From VXYL01 sp965116345 (GTDB taxonomy: Bacteria > Pseudomonadota > Gammaproteobacteria > Pseudomonadales > Azotimanducaceae): a DNA stretch of 64,000 bases. A program made the position numbers and the translations under genes. Each line of letters opens with the position of its first letter. Positions within the stretch are counted from its first letter, which is position 1. Below the pieces are notes generated by a model. The model was given only the letters and a program-made list of their open reading frames with translations. It was not told the origin of the DNA and did not search any database. Shown in pieces: positions 25,482 through 34,617 of this stretch. The stretch spans positions 2,914,001 to 2,978,000 of the forward strand of contig OZ220680.1 of assembly GCA_965116345.1 (NCBI GenBank), in the 5' to 3' direction.

Positions 25482-27736
25482 GGCGTGGAGAGGGACTCCA
25501 TCTGTCGACGGTAGCGCTCGACCCTGGCCGAGTCGCCGAGTTCCTGTGCGATTCCAAGTGCCGTCTGAATCAACTGCAGATCGCCCGGGCGGACGTCGAT
25601 ACCCCGGTCCAACGCAATGAGCGCATCCTCGAGTCGTCCAACGGAGTGAAGCGCGACGGCGTGGACGTATGCATGACGCCCCGTTGCCGTCGGCGTATTG
25701 GCAGCCCGGGCAAAGAGCCGTACCGCTTCGGTGCGCCGCTCCTGGCGCACCATCCACAAACCGTAGGCTAGGAGGACATCGGGGGACCCGGGGGCAAGCC
25801 TCGCGGCCCGTGACAGCAGTTCGCCCCCTTGGACATCACGGTTTGTCTCCCGGTAGAGGTCGGCGAGATTGACGAGCCCCGGAATCCAGGATGGCTGCAA
25901 TGCCAGTGCCTCCCGGAAGGCAGCTTCGGCCTGCTCGGTCTCGCCCGTGGCGAGATGGATGCCGGCCCGGTTGGTGTGCGCTTCCGGCCGGTCGTCGTTG
26001 AACGCTTGCACATCGAGGTATTCGCTGATGCCAGCCTGTAGCATCGCGCGGTCCTCGGCGGGCAGGGTTTCCAGTAGCGGCGCGAGTATCGGCACTGCCT
26101 CCGCTCTAACGGCGAGCAGTGGATCCTGAAGCAGCCCCGCCGCCATTCGCCAGCGGGACTCCGGTGGCCAATCCGCCAATCCGCGCAAGGCACCGATGCG
26201 TACGAGCGGCGACGGATCCCCGAGTCCCGCAACGACGACCCGTTGGACCGATTCCCGCGGGTAGTTCCGAAGGAGCGCCAGGGCTGTGGCGCGGATGATC
26301 GGTGGGTGTCCCCTCGTTTCCGAGGCGGCTTGGTCGGAGGGTGGGTGTCCCCTCGTTTCTGCCTCGTCCGACGGTGGGTGTCCCCTCGTTTCTGCGACAT
26401 CGACCAATGCCGAAGCCGCATTGGGAAGGTTCCGCCGGCCGGCTGCGAACGCCGGTGCGAAGTGACCGCCCGGGGGACCGAAGTTGGCGTGCAGGATGTC
26501 GGCGGCCCAGGTAGGGTTCCGTTCCTCGTGGCAACCGGTGCACGCGTCCGGCGCGTCGATCGTGGCGGCGAGGTCGGGTCGAGGGATGCGGAACCCGTGG
26601 TCCCGTCGGTCGTCGACGACCATGTAGGTTCGGGCCGGCATGTGGCAGTCGACGCAGAACGAACCCGGGCTGCCCGGCTCGTGCAGGTGATGGTCCGGAT
26701 CGTCGAACACGCCTAGGGGGAGGGTGGGGAAGTCCTGCCGCCCCGTCGGGTTGTGACAGGTGACGCACAGCGCGTTGCCCTCGCCACGCAGTCCGGCCGA
26801 GTGGGGTTCGTGGCAGTCCGAGCAAGTCACGCCCGCCGCGTGCATCCGGCTCTGCAGGAACGAGCCGTAGACGAACACCTCGTCGTTGATCTGTCCGTCG
26901 GCGAAATACAGCCCATCGTCCAACAGGGCGGGCGAGTAGTGGTCGAGGAACGGCCGGTCGGGGGTGAATCCCTCGGCGAGATGGGCACGGCGGCTGTGAC
27001 ACGGCGCGCAGGCATTGATTTCCCCCTGCCGGGTGTCCGGGAATCCGACCGCGGCCTGCTCTCCCGCCGAGTCGACGTGTACCGAACCGGGGCCGTGGCA
27101 GGCCTCGCAACCCACGGAGACCTCGGCGAACGTCGTCCGGTAGCTCCTCGTGGCCCGATCGTAGCCCTTGACGACGGCGGTGGAGTGGCAGTCCGCGCAC
27201 ATCGTGTTCCAGTTGTGGCTCGGTTGGGTCCAATGCAGGACGTCGTCGGCGGGGAGCCCGGCGTCCTGGAGGTGGAACCAGTGGCGGCGGTGGGTGTCCC
27301 ATGCCACGCCGAACGCCTGCAGCCGTCCACGGGAAATAGGCAACAGGACTTGCTGCAGCGGCACCGTACCGAACGTGTAGCGCACGTCGTAGTCGGCGGT
27401 CGAACCCTCGGGACCGGCGGTGCGGACCACGAAGCGCTCACCGGAGCGGAGGAACGCCGTGCGGCCTCCGGCACCGTGGTCGACCTCGGTGGCGAAGTCT
27501 CCGGCGACAGACCCGGTGTCCGGCAACGACATGGCGTGACGGTGATGTGAGTCCCGCCATGCCTCGTACTCGACCTGGTGACACGCAGCGCATGCGGCGG
27601 AGCCGACGTAGGCCGCGTCGGCATCGGCGAGCGCCGCCGGTGCCTGGCCACAGCCCGACAATCCGGCGTGCAGGAGCATCAAAAGGGCGCATGCGCCCAA
27701 GCATGCACATCGTGTCGTCCTGTACGGGCCGCCCAA
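25478..27736 (-). CDS. Octaheme c-type cytochrome / TPR lipoprotein
   Basis: A 752-residue exported protein. The TTG at 27736, preceded by GGGAGG, gives a lipoprotein signal ending in LSGC (Cys29). Eight CxxCH haem motifs follow (CAACH, CADCH, CEACH, CAPCH, CSDCH, CVTCH, CVDCH, CTGCH), as in cytochrome c554-like and doubled-CxxCH proteins. After these come HEAT-like repeats (about LVRIGALRGLADWPPES) and TPR repeats (REALALQPSWIPGLVNLADLY and others). Between the haem and HEAT parts is a low-complexity insert with ETRGHPP three times. The electron donor and substrate are unknown; nothing nearby identifies them. Confidence 0.85.
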   Translation of the reverse strand: MGGPYRTTRCACLGACALLMLLHAGLSGCGQAPAALADADAAYVGSAACAACHQVEYEAWRDSHHRHAMSLPDTGSVAGDFATEVDHGAGGRTAFLRSGERFVVRTAGPEGSTADYDVRYTFGTVPLQQVLLPISRGRLQAFGVAWDTHRRHWFHLQDAGLPADDVLHWTQPSHNWNTMCADCHSTAVVKGYDRATRSYRTTFAEVSVGCEACHGPGSVHVDSAGEQAAVGFPDTRQGEINACAPCHSRRAHLAEGFTPDRPFLDHYSPALLDDGLYFADGQINDEVFVYGSFLQSRMHAAGVTCSDCHEPHSAGLRGEGNALCVTCHNPTGRQDFPTLPLGVFDDPDHHLHEPGSPGSFCVDCHMPARTYMVVDDRRDHGFRIPRPDLAATIDAPDACTGCHEERNPTWAADILHANFGPPGGHFAPAFAAGRRNLPNAASALVDVAETRGHPPSDEAETRGHPPSDQAASETRGHPPIIRATALALLRNYPRESVQRVVVAGLGDPSPLVRIGALRGLADWPPESRWRMAAGLLQDPLLAVRAEAVPILAPLLETLPAEDRAMLQAGISEYLDVQAFNDDRPEAHTNRAGIHLATGETEQAEAAFREALALQPSWIPGLVNLADLYRETNRDVQGGELLSRAARLAPGSPDVLLAYGLWMVRQERRTEAVRLFARAANTPTATGRHAYVHAVALHSVGRLEDALIALDRGIDVRPGDLQLIQTALGIAQELGDSARVERYRRQMESLSTP
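26302..26385 (+). repeat. Three GGTGGGTGTCCC units inside a coding region
   Basis: Units at 26302-26313, 26341-26352 and 26374-26385, each followed by CTCGTTTC. The cytochrome gene reads them on the minus strand, where each unit encodes ETRGHPP. Spacings of 39 and 33 bp are multiples of three, so the frame is kept. These are the same 12 bp found around the RAYT gene. Confidence 0.8.
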
Positions 27737-27858
27737 TTCGCACCTCCCTAGCCTTCCCGGCCCCCTCCCACGATGGTACAGACGTAGCGGGACGTTCCAC
27801 TCGCCGAGGATGCGGTATTCTCGACACCCTGCGCGCAATCGAGGAGTCGAGTCCGAGC

Positions 27859-28950
27859 ATGGCTGCGAACCCTGCCGAGGTGCAAGCCACGAGCGCCTTT
27901 TCGTCCGACTACCGGGTCGCCTGGTACCGCAGCCCCATTGACAAGGCGGTGCTTGCCGAGCTCATGAAGCGCAACGACCTGCGCGGCTGGCTTCAGACCA
28001 TCTGCCACCTCGGGCTGTTCTTCACCACCGGCATCCTCGCCTACCTCGCCTACCTGAACGTCGACGCGACCAACTGGCCCTGGTCGGTGCCGCTGCTCCT
28101 CGTGGCGTTGTTCGTCCACGGGACCATCGGCCCGTTCATGGGCCTGATCGCGGTCCACGAACTGCAGCACCGCACGGTGTTCACCTCGCGGGCGTTGAAC
28201 GCCTTCTTCGAGAAGGTCTACGCGTTCATCAGTTGGTCCGACTACATCTGGTATCAGCAGAGCCACGCCATTCACCACCAGGCGACCTGCCACGCGAAGT
28301 ACGACGGCGAAGTGCCGCTGCCCATCAGGTTCAGCCTGCGTCGCGGGCGCGTCTGGCTCAGTCTCCTGGCCTGGGACCCCCGGGCAACGTGGCAGAGGCT
28401 CAAGCTCGTCTGGCACCACGCCAATGGCCGTGTCTTCGGCGAGTGGTACAACTACGTCTTGCCCGAATCCGACCATGCCCTGAGACGCCGCCACCGCAAC
28501 TGGGCGCGGACGCTGCTCATCGGCCACGGCGCGTTGGCGGCGATGTTCGTGCTCACCGGGCATTGGTTCCTGGTGGTCGTGTTCACCATCGGCACCCAAT
28601 ACTGCGCCTGGCTCGGCCTGCTGTGCGGTCGCCCCCAGCACTACGGCCTGAACTCGGACATGCCGGACTTCCGCATGAACACCCGGACGTTCACCTGCTC
28701 GTGGCTGCCGGCCTTCTACTACTGGAATATGCAGTACCACCTCGAGCACCACATGTACCCGGCGGTGCCCTTCTACAACTTGGCGAAGCTGCGCAAGGCG
28801 ATCGAGCACGACCTGCCTCCGGCGACCCATGGCCTGTGGGCCACCTGGCGCGAGATTCTCCAACTACGCCGCAAGTGCATCGCCGACCCTGCGTACCGGT
28901 TCATTCCGGCGGTCCCAAGCGGACCGGGAAACCAACCCCCGGGGCCATAG
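27859..28950 (+). CDS. Fatty acid desaturase family membrane enzyme
   Basis: A 363-residue di-iron membrane desaturase or hydroxylase. Three His boxes are present: HELQH (100-104), HAIHH (136-140) and HLEHH (about 294-298). Between them lie two pairs of membrane segments. The product (unsaturated lipid, carotenoid or alkane derivative) cannot be told from the sequence. The ATG at 27859 fits; the frame continues upstream but only as a shadow. It is divergent from the cytochrome gene and its stop lies 35 nt before the probable start of the next gene. Confidence 0.85.
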   Translation: MAANPAEVQATSAFSSDYRVAWYRSPIDKAVLAELMKRNDLRGWLQTICHLGLFFTTGILAYLAYLNVDATNWPWSVPLLLVALFVHGTIGPFMGLIAVHELQHRTVFTSRALNAFFEKVYAFISWSDYIWYQQSHAIHHQATCHAKYDGEVPLPIRFSLRRGRVWLSLLAWDPRATWQRLKLVWHHANGRVFGEWYNYVLPESDHALRRRHRNWARTLLIGHGALAAMFVLTGHWFLVVVFTIGTQYCAWLGLLCGRPQHYGLNSDMPDFRMNTRTFTCSWLPAFYYWNMQYHLEHHMYPAVPFYNLAKLRKAIEHDLPPATHGLWATWREILQLRRKCIADPAYRFIPAVPSGPGNQPPGP

Positions 28951-28985
28951 TCCAAGTCGTTGCGATCGATCAGGAGCCTGTCGTC

Positions 28986-29855
28986 ATCGAGCACGACCAC
29001 CATTCGCGACATGGGCACGAACGCCGACTGTCCTTTGCTTTCTGGCTGATCGCCGGTTTCGCCCTGGTGGAGGTGGGCGGTGCCTGGTTGGGCAACTCGC
29101 TGACGTTGGCGGCCGATGCCGGCCACATGTTTCTCGACGCGTCGGCGCTGGGCCTGGCGTGGTGGGCGAGTCGGCTGTCGCGGCGGGGCCACGACGACCG
29201 ATTGACCTATGGCTATCACCGCTTTCAGGTACTTGCCGCATTCGTCAACGGCCTGGCACTGCTGGCGCTGTGCGTCTGGATTCTCTTCGAAGCCGCATCC
29301 CGGCTGCGGGTGCCGGAGGAAATCGCACCGTTACCGGTACTGTTGGTTGCGGCCGTAGGCCTCGGGGTAAACCTGATCGCCTACCGGATGCTGCACGGGA
29401 CAGACGACCTCAACGTTCGTAGCGCCGCGCTGCACGTCCTCGGCGACATTCTCGGCTCGATCGCCGCCATCGCTTCGGCGTTGGCGGTCATCTGGTTCGG
29501 TTGGCGCTATGCCGACCCGATCCTCGCCGTGGCGGTGGTCGTCATTCTCGGGCGCGGCGCATACCGCTTGCTGCGCGAGGCGGCCGCCATTCTGCTCGAA
29601 GCGACGCCCAAGGGCATCGATCTCGAAGCGGTGCGCTCGGCGCTGACCCGGGTGACCGGCGTCATGGAGATCCACCACGTACACGTCTGGACCCTGACCG
29701 GCGAGAAGCCGTTGGTGACCCTGCACGCCCGCGTTGCGGACGGTGTGGACGAGGGGTCGGCCATGAGCAGCATCAAGGACGTGCTGTGCGAGTCATTCGG
29801 CATCGACCACTCGACCATCCAGATGGAGCGTGGCGACTGTCCAGACGACGGCTGA
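28986..29855 (+). CDS. Cation diffusion facilitator (CDF) exporter
   Basis: A 289-residue divalent-metal/proton antiporter. Transmembrane helix 2 has the metal site AADAGHMFLDASALGLAW, and the HxxxD of helix 5 is in RSAALHVLGDILGSI. The C-terminal cytosolic domain ends with HHVHVWTLTGEKPLVTLHARV. The His-rich start EHDHHSRHGHERR is typical. No ATG, GTG or TTG occurs in this frame between the desaturase gene and the first membrane helix. The best candidate is ATC at 28986, ten bases after AGGAG; an internal start inside the desaturase gene or a frameshift fusion are alternatives. Confidence 0.88.
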   Translation: MEHDHHSRHGHERRLSFAFWLIAGFALVEVGGAWLGNSLTLAADAGHMFLDASALGLAWWASRLSRRGHDDRLTYGYHRFQVLAAFVNGLALLALCVWILFEAASRLRVPEEIAPLPVLLVAAVGLGVNLIAYRMLHGTDDLNVRSAALHVLGDILGSIAAIASALAVIWFGWRYADPILAVAVVVILGRGAYRLLREAAAILLEATPKGIDLEAVRSALTRVTGVMEIHHVHVWTLTGEKPLVTLHARVADGVDEGSAMSSIKDVLCESFGIDHSTIQMERGDCPDDG

Positions 29856-29873
29856 ACTCAACGCCACCCGCGC

Positions 29874-30959
29874 TTAGCCCAAGAGCTCCAAAGCCCGGTC
29901 GATCAGCGGCGTCATGGAGTTGCGCGTCACTTCCCAGGAGGGATCCACGCGCTTGCCCCGGCGGTGCAGACTCAGGTTGAAGCCGGTGATGATCGCGAAC
30001 TTGTAGGCCGCCAGCGCGCGGAACCAGTTGAGATCGGGTAGCGGATCGCCGTAGGCGTCGACGTAGAGCGCCATGAGCGTCTCGGGGTCCAGGAACATCG
30101 GCCGACCGACGGTGCCGTTGGCCCAGGCCTCGCGGTCGCTGAAGGTGCAGATCCAGCCGACGTCGTTGAGCGTGGCGCCGATGCCCGTCAACTCCCAGTC
30201 GATGACCGCGAGAAGCTCCGCAGAGGACCCGGGCTCTGGCTTGGCGAAAAACAGGTTGGACGTCTGGAAGTCGCCGTGGAAGATCCCCACCGGCGCATCG
30301 GTTGGCAGGGTCTCCAACAACCGCCGACGGCAATCCGGCGCTCTCGCCAGGCACTCGGGATCGGCGGCGCGCTCGTAGAAGCGGTCCCAGCGCTGGACAT
30401 CGTCCTTGAAGGGCACCGGGTCGCCCAGATACGGCGCTTTCGCGGCGTCGACCTTGTGGATACCGGCCAGCGCCGTCATCACCTGGCGACCCATGTCGAG
30501 GAGTTCGCTTTCACAGAGGTCTGCTGCCCATTCGCCCGGTCCCAGACGCAGCACGTCGCCGTCGAGTTTCGGCACCACGAAGTAGGGACAGCCGAACCAC
30601 TCGAGATCGTCGCCGGACCAGCGCACGGTGCAGTGCGGAACCGCCGTTCCGGCCAAGGCGTTCAAACTCTCCACCTGCCGCAGCACGTCGGCCGTGCCTC
30701 GCCAGTTGACGTTGGGCGGCGGGAGCCGAATGAACCACGACTCGACCCGCACCGCTTGCGGTGCGCCATCCGCTTGCGGTGCGCCATCCGCTTGCGGTGC
30801 GCCATCCGCTTGCGGCGCGCCGTCCCCGAAATCGACGCTGAAACCGTAGGAGAAGCCGGCATGACCCGGCATGGTGTGCACATCGAAGACGCGCACGGCG
30901 CGCCCGTACTTGGCGCGGCAGAACGGCACCAGCCGCCGTCGGAGTTCCGCGATGTCCAC
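29874..30959 (-). CDS. Aminoglycoside-phosphotransferase-like (APH) kinase
   Basis: A 361-residue kinase-fold protein. The catalytic loop is IFHGDFQTSNLFF and the metal-binding Asp is in LAVIDWELTG, as in the APH/choline kinase group. The substrate is unknown; in this setting (next to an acyl-CoA ligase) a small-molecule role is more likely than antibiotic resistance. Residues about 46-69 are four near-identical 6-residue units (GAPQAD), encoded by an 18-bp tandem repeat. The start is GTG 30959. Confidence 0.78.
   Translation of the reverse strand: MDIAELRRRLVPFCRAKYGRAVRVFDVHTMPGHAGFSYGFSVDFGDGAPQADGAPQADGAPQADGAPQAVRVESWFIRLPPPNVNWRGTADVLRQVESLNALAGTAVPHCTVRWSGDDLEWFGCPYFVVPKLDGDVLRLGPGEWAADLCESELLDMGRQVMTALAGIHKVDAAKAPYLGDPVPFKDDVQRWDRFYERAADPECLARAPDCRRRLLETLPTDAPVGIFHGDFQTSNLFFAKPEPGSSAELLAVIDWELTGIGATLNDVGWICTFSDREAWANGTVGRPMFLDPETLMALYVDAYGDPLPDLNWFRALAAYKFAIITGFNLSLHRRGKRVDPSWEVTRNSMTPLIDRALELLG
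30752..30823. repeat. 18-bp tandem repeat (four units)
   Basis: Units CCGCTTGCGGTGCGCCAT at 30752, 30770 and 30788, and a diverged fourth at 30806. They are in frame with the APH-like gene and add GAPQAD units, so copy number can change without breaking the gene. Confidence 0.92.
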
Positions 30960-30963
30960 CGGC

Positions 30964-32505
30964 TCAGACCGGTGCGGGACCGGGGAATTGCTCGCGCAGC
31001 AACCGCTTCAGGATCTTGCCGCTCGGGTTACGCGGCAGGACGTCGACGAACGCCGCGCCCTTGGGTTGCTTGTAGCCCGCGAGCTTGCCGCGGCAGAACT
31101 CGATCAGGTGGGCTTCGGTGAGTTGCGGGTCGGTCCGGACCGCGACGACGAAGGGCGACTCGCCCCAGCGCTCGCTCGGCTGGCCGATCACACCCGCCTC
31201 GCTGAGCCCGGGATGGGTCTGCAGCACCTTCTCGATCTCGGCGGGATAGACGTTCTCGCCACCGGAGATGATCATGTCCTTGATCCGGTCCTCGATGTAG
31301 ATGAAGCCGTCGGCGTCCATCCGTGCCACATCGCCGGTGTGCAGCCAGCCGTCGACGATGGTTTCAGCCGTGGCATCGGGCCGGTTCCAGTACTCGCGCA
31401 TGATGTGCGGTCCGGCGACCAGCACCTCGCCGGGTTCGTCCACCGGACAGTCGCTGCCGTGGCCGTCCACGATCCGCACGTCGGTGTGGTAGAACGCCTT
31501 GCCGGTCGAACCGATGCGTTTGAGCGCATTGTCCGCATCGATCAGCGCCGCCGGGCCGCAGGATTCCGTCAGGCCGTAGACCTGGTGGATTTCGAGGCCG
31601 ATCTTGGCGTACGCCTCGATCAGCGCCTCCGGCACGGGTGCCGCGCCCGACATGCACCAGCGCCAGCGCGAATAGTCGAAACGCTCGAGGTTCGGCACCT
31701 GCAGCATGAAGTTCAGCATGGCGGGTACCGCGAGTCCGGTGGTGACCTTCTCCGCATCGACGATCTCCTAGGCCCGCACCGGGTCGAAGGCGCGCATGAC
31801 GACGCTGGTCACGCCCCGGTAGACACCCACAGTCAGTGGGGTCAGCGCGCCGACGTGGAACATCGGCAGCGGCGACAGGAAGCGGTCGCCGTCGGCGTAG
31901 TAGGTGGACGCGGCGATGGTGATGCAGGCCCACACGCAGGTGTTGTGGGTGTGCACCACGCCCTTCGGCAGGCCGGTCGTTCCGGACGTGTACATGATGT
32001 AGAGCATGTCGTCGTCGCGCGCGACGATGGCCGGTTCGTCGTCGGTCGCCGCGTCGCGGAACGCCGCGTAGTCCTCGGCGAAGTAGGCCGCATCACCCTC
32101 GGTGACCTGAAGCCATTGGCTGATGTCGGTCTTGTCCCCGCGGGCGTGGAGGTCGGCCACGGCGTCGACGAAGTCGTCGTCGAACACCAACCGGGTCGTG
32201 CCGCTGTCCTTCAGGATGAACTCCAGCTCGTCGGCCACTAGGCGCCAATTCAACGGCACCACCACGGCGCCGATCTTCGCCAGGGCGAAGTACGCCTCGA
32301 CGAACTCCGCGCTGTTCATCAGCAGGAGGCCGACCCGTTCACCCTTCCGGACGCCGGCGGCGAGGAACGCGTTCGCCGTCTGGTTGCAGCGCGCGTTCAG
32401 CTCGGCGAACGTCAAGCGTTCCCCACCGTCGCCATCGACGTAGGCCTCGCGTTCGGGCGTCAGAAACGCCCGCTTGGTCAACCACCAGCCGATGTTGTTG
32501 TCCAT
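30964..32505 (-). pseudogene. Long-chain acyl-CoA ligase interrupted by one amber codon
   Basis: Read through one stop it would be a 513-residue AMP-forming ligase (fatty acid + ATP + CoA). The two halves (32505-31768 and 31767-30964) are in the same frame. The ATP motif is MYTSGTTGLPKGV; the second half has YGLTESCGPA, GWLHTGDVARMD and the C-terminal PRNPSGKILKRLL with the catalytic Lys. The only defect is TAG at 31770-31768, between AFDPVRA and EIVDAEKVTTG, where relatives often carry Trp; TGG to TAG would be one base. It is either a fresh pseudogene or a sequencing error. It lies 4 nt from the APH gene on the same strand. Confidence 0.85.
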
Positions 32506-32545
32506 ACTCCGCTCTCCGCTGTCCTACGTTCTCAGCCGTCTTTGG

Positions 32546-34435
32546 TCATGCCTTCTTCTGCTTGCCATTCAGCCGATTCACCCATTGCGCTAGACGCAGG
32601 CCGTCGATCAGCCACCAGAGCACCAACGGAATCCACAGGTTGGTGAGTATAGACACCAGGGCCTGGAAGAAGAGCAGTCCGGCACCCGCCTCCAAGGCCA
32701 TTACCACTATGATAGGGGCTAGCAAAAGAGCGACGGCCGGCGCCGTCACGACGAATACGAACAAGACGATCATGGCGCATGCCGTGCCGATTCTGCCAAC
32801 GTAGAATCGATGGCCGCCGAGCCCCCCGAGCAAGAACCAGAGCACGTAGGCGACAGCCATCGACTTCGGTGCGGCTGCGTGCTGCCGATCGTCTGCCGCG
32901 GAATCCCCAGGTTCGGCGGCAGCCTCGGGCATCTGTTGCGGGATGGGGTCCCGTGCGGCTGCGCGCTGCCGATCGTCTGCCGCGGAATCCCCCGGTTCCG
33001 CGAACGCCTCGGGCAGCTGTTCCGGAATGAGATCCGGATCAGGCATGAGCATGAACTCCGGATAGGCTTCCAGACCCAGTTCGCCGGTGTCCTGGCCGAT
33101 TTCCTCGACCTCCCGCGAGACCCTCGCGCCCATGATCTTCTCGATCACGAACCAGACGAGCAGCGACAGGCTGAAGACGAAGGCGCCGACCGCCAGCACG
33201 CCGATCAACTGCGAAACGATGTTCGCGCCACCGGCGATGCACGCGGCGAGTGTCCCCCAGACACCGGCGAAGAGGTGGGCCGGAACCGCGCCGACCACGT
33301 CGTCGACCTTGATCTGTTCGAGAAAGCGGATGCCCGCCGTGCAGATCACGCCGCCGACGAAGCCGATGAGGATGGCCCAGCGGTGGTCGAGGATGTCCGG
33401 CGCGGCCGTAATCGAGACAAGGCCGGCGATCGCGCCGTTGAGACCGGCCAACAGGTCGACGCGGCCCAATAGCGGTCGGGAGACGATGATGGCGGCCATC
33501 ACCCCGGCGCAGGCGGCCAGGTTGGTGTTGACCAGGATGTTGCTCATGGCCACCGCATCGGCGGCGCCGCCCAATGCCAGTTGGGAACCGCCGTTGAAGC
33601 CGAACCATCCCAGCCAGAGGATGAACACGCCCAGGGTGACGATGGGAATGTTGGACGGTACGGTTGGTCTGACCGTGCCATCGGCACGGAACTTGCCGAG
33701 ACGTGGTCCGACGATCAGGGCGCCGGCGAGAGCCGCCCAGCCCCCGGTCGAGTGGACGATGGTCGAGCCGGCGAAATCCTTGAAGGGGGTTCCAGTCAGT
33801 CCCGCGAGCCAGCCGTCGTAGTCACCCAACCAGCCGGCGCCCCAGGTCCATGCACCGACGATGGGGTAGATCACCGCGGCGAGCACGGCGGTGAAGACGA
33901 AGAAGGACCACAGTCGAACCCGCTCCGCCAGCGTCCCGGAAACGATGGACGCGGTGGTCGCCACGAACACCATCTGGAAGAACCACTCGGACATCTTGGA
34001 GTAGCCCTGGCCGTGCACGGCTTCGGCGGCACCGGCATCGCCGCCAAGCAGCGCCACCTCCGCCGCCGATGGCGCGTAGAAGAACTCGAAGCTGCCGATC
34101 CAGCCATCGACATCCACGTACATCAGATTGAAGCCGATGATGAAATACATGAGACCGGCGATGGAGTAGAGCCCGATGTTCTTCAGGCAGATCACGGAAG
34201 CGTTCTTGGTACGCACCGAACCGGATTCCAGCATTGTGAAACCCGCGCACATCCACATCACCAAAGCGCCCCAGATGAGGAACGAGAAGGTGTTGAAGAC
34301 GAATTGGGACTCCTGATCGACGGCGGCCGCCGAGGGCAGCGCCGAGAGAATTGCGAGGGCCGCGAGCAGACTGCGGTGCGCACACAGGTTGCGCACAATC
34401 GCGGCACGCCGAAATGAATGGAGGCTTGCCAACAT
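32546..34435 (-). CDS. Ammonium transporter fused to a TM2 domain
   Basis: A 629-residue membrane protein. Residues 1-40 hold a signal sequence, then an Amt/Rh core of 11 helices, including FAGSTIVHSTGGWAALAGA (the first pore His is in VHSTGG) and VGAVPAHLFAGVWGTLAA with the second. After the core comes a 56-residue acidic linker made of two 28-residue repeats (PEAFAEPGDSAADD and PEAAAEPGDSAADD). The C-terminal part is a TM2-type domain (AYVLWFLLGGLGGHRFYVGR) with more helices. The ATG at 34435 follows GGGGGA. It would be an obvious target for the NtrBC genes in this window, but I saw no convincing sigma-54 promoter. Confidence 0.88.
   Translation of the reverse strand: MLASLHSFRRAAIVRNLCAHRSLLAALAILSALPSAAAVDQESQFVFNTFSFLIWGALVMWMCAGFTMLESGSVRTKNASVICLKNIGLYSIAGLMYFIIGFNLMYVDVDGWIGSFEFFYAPSAAEVALLGGDAGAAEAVHGQGYSKMSEWFFQMVFVATTASIVSGTLAERVRLWSFFVFTAVLAAVIYPIVGAWTWGAGWLGDYDGWLAGLTGTPFKDFAGSTIVHSTGGWAALAGALIVGPRLGKFRADGTVRPTVPSNIPIVTLGVFILWLGWFGFNGGSQLALGGAADAVAMSNILVNTNLAACAGVMAAIIVSRPLLGRVDLLAGLNGAIAGLVSITAAPDILDHRWAILIGFVGGVICTAGIRFLEQIKVDDVVGAVPAHLFAGVWGTLAACIAGGANIVSQLIGVLAVGAFVFSLSLLVWFVIEKIMGARVSREVEEIGQDTGELGLEAYPEFMLMPDPDLIPEQLPEAFAEPGDSAADDRQRAAARDPIPQQMPEAAAEPGDSAADDRQHAAAPKSMAVAYVLWFLLGGLGGHRFYVGRIGTACAMIVLFVFVVTAPAVALLLAPIIVVMALEAGAGLLFFQALVSILTNLWIPLVLWWLIDGLRLAQWVNRLNGKQKKA
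32858..33025. repeat. 84-bp imperfect tandem repeat in the Amt-TM2 linker
   Basis: Two 84-bp units (33025-32942 and 32941-32858) encode the two 28-residue linker repeats. They differ at several bases, so they are older than the 480-bp duplication at 21.4 kb. Confidence 0.85.
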
Positions 34436-34617
34436 TATTCCCCCTAGATTGCTTGAGCGCCCTTGATTCTTACACACAGGTTGCAAATGGAACTGCATTT
34501 CGAACCGCGCCTGAACGGCTCCGGTACTCCGGATACGCCCTAGTGTGTTGATGCTGACCGGATCATACGCGTTGCATGGGGACGTGCGGCCGCAACGTGC
34601 GCGTCGGCGAATGGTCC

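Noticed and set aside
27289..27300. Further GGTGGGTGTCCC-like matches in the cytochrome gene, modB (about 5207) and murA (about 57885)
   Set aside because: They encode D-T-H in conserved coding stretches and need no repeat family to explain them.
31768..31770. TAG read as pyrrolysine or other recoding
   Set aside because: No pyrrolysine genes or recoding signal are visible; a nonsense mutation or error is simpler.
34436..34617. Possible sigma-54 promoter before the Amt-TM2 gene (TGCAGTTCCATTTGCA on the minus strand)
   Set aside because: The -24 GG is missing, so only half the element fits.
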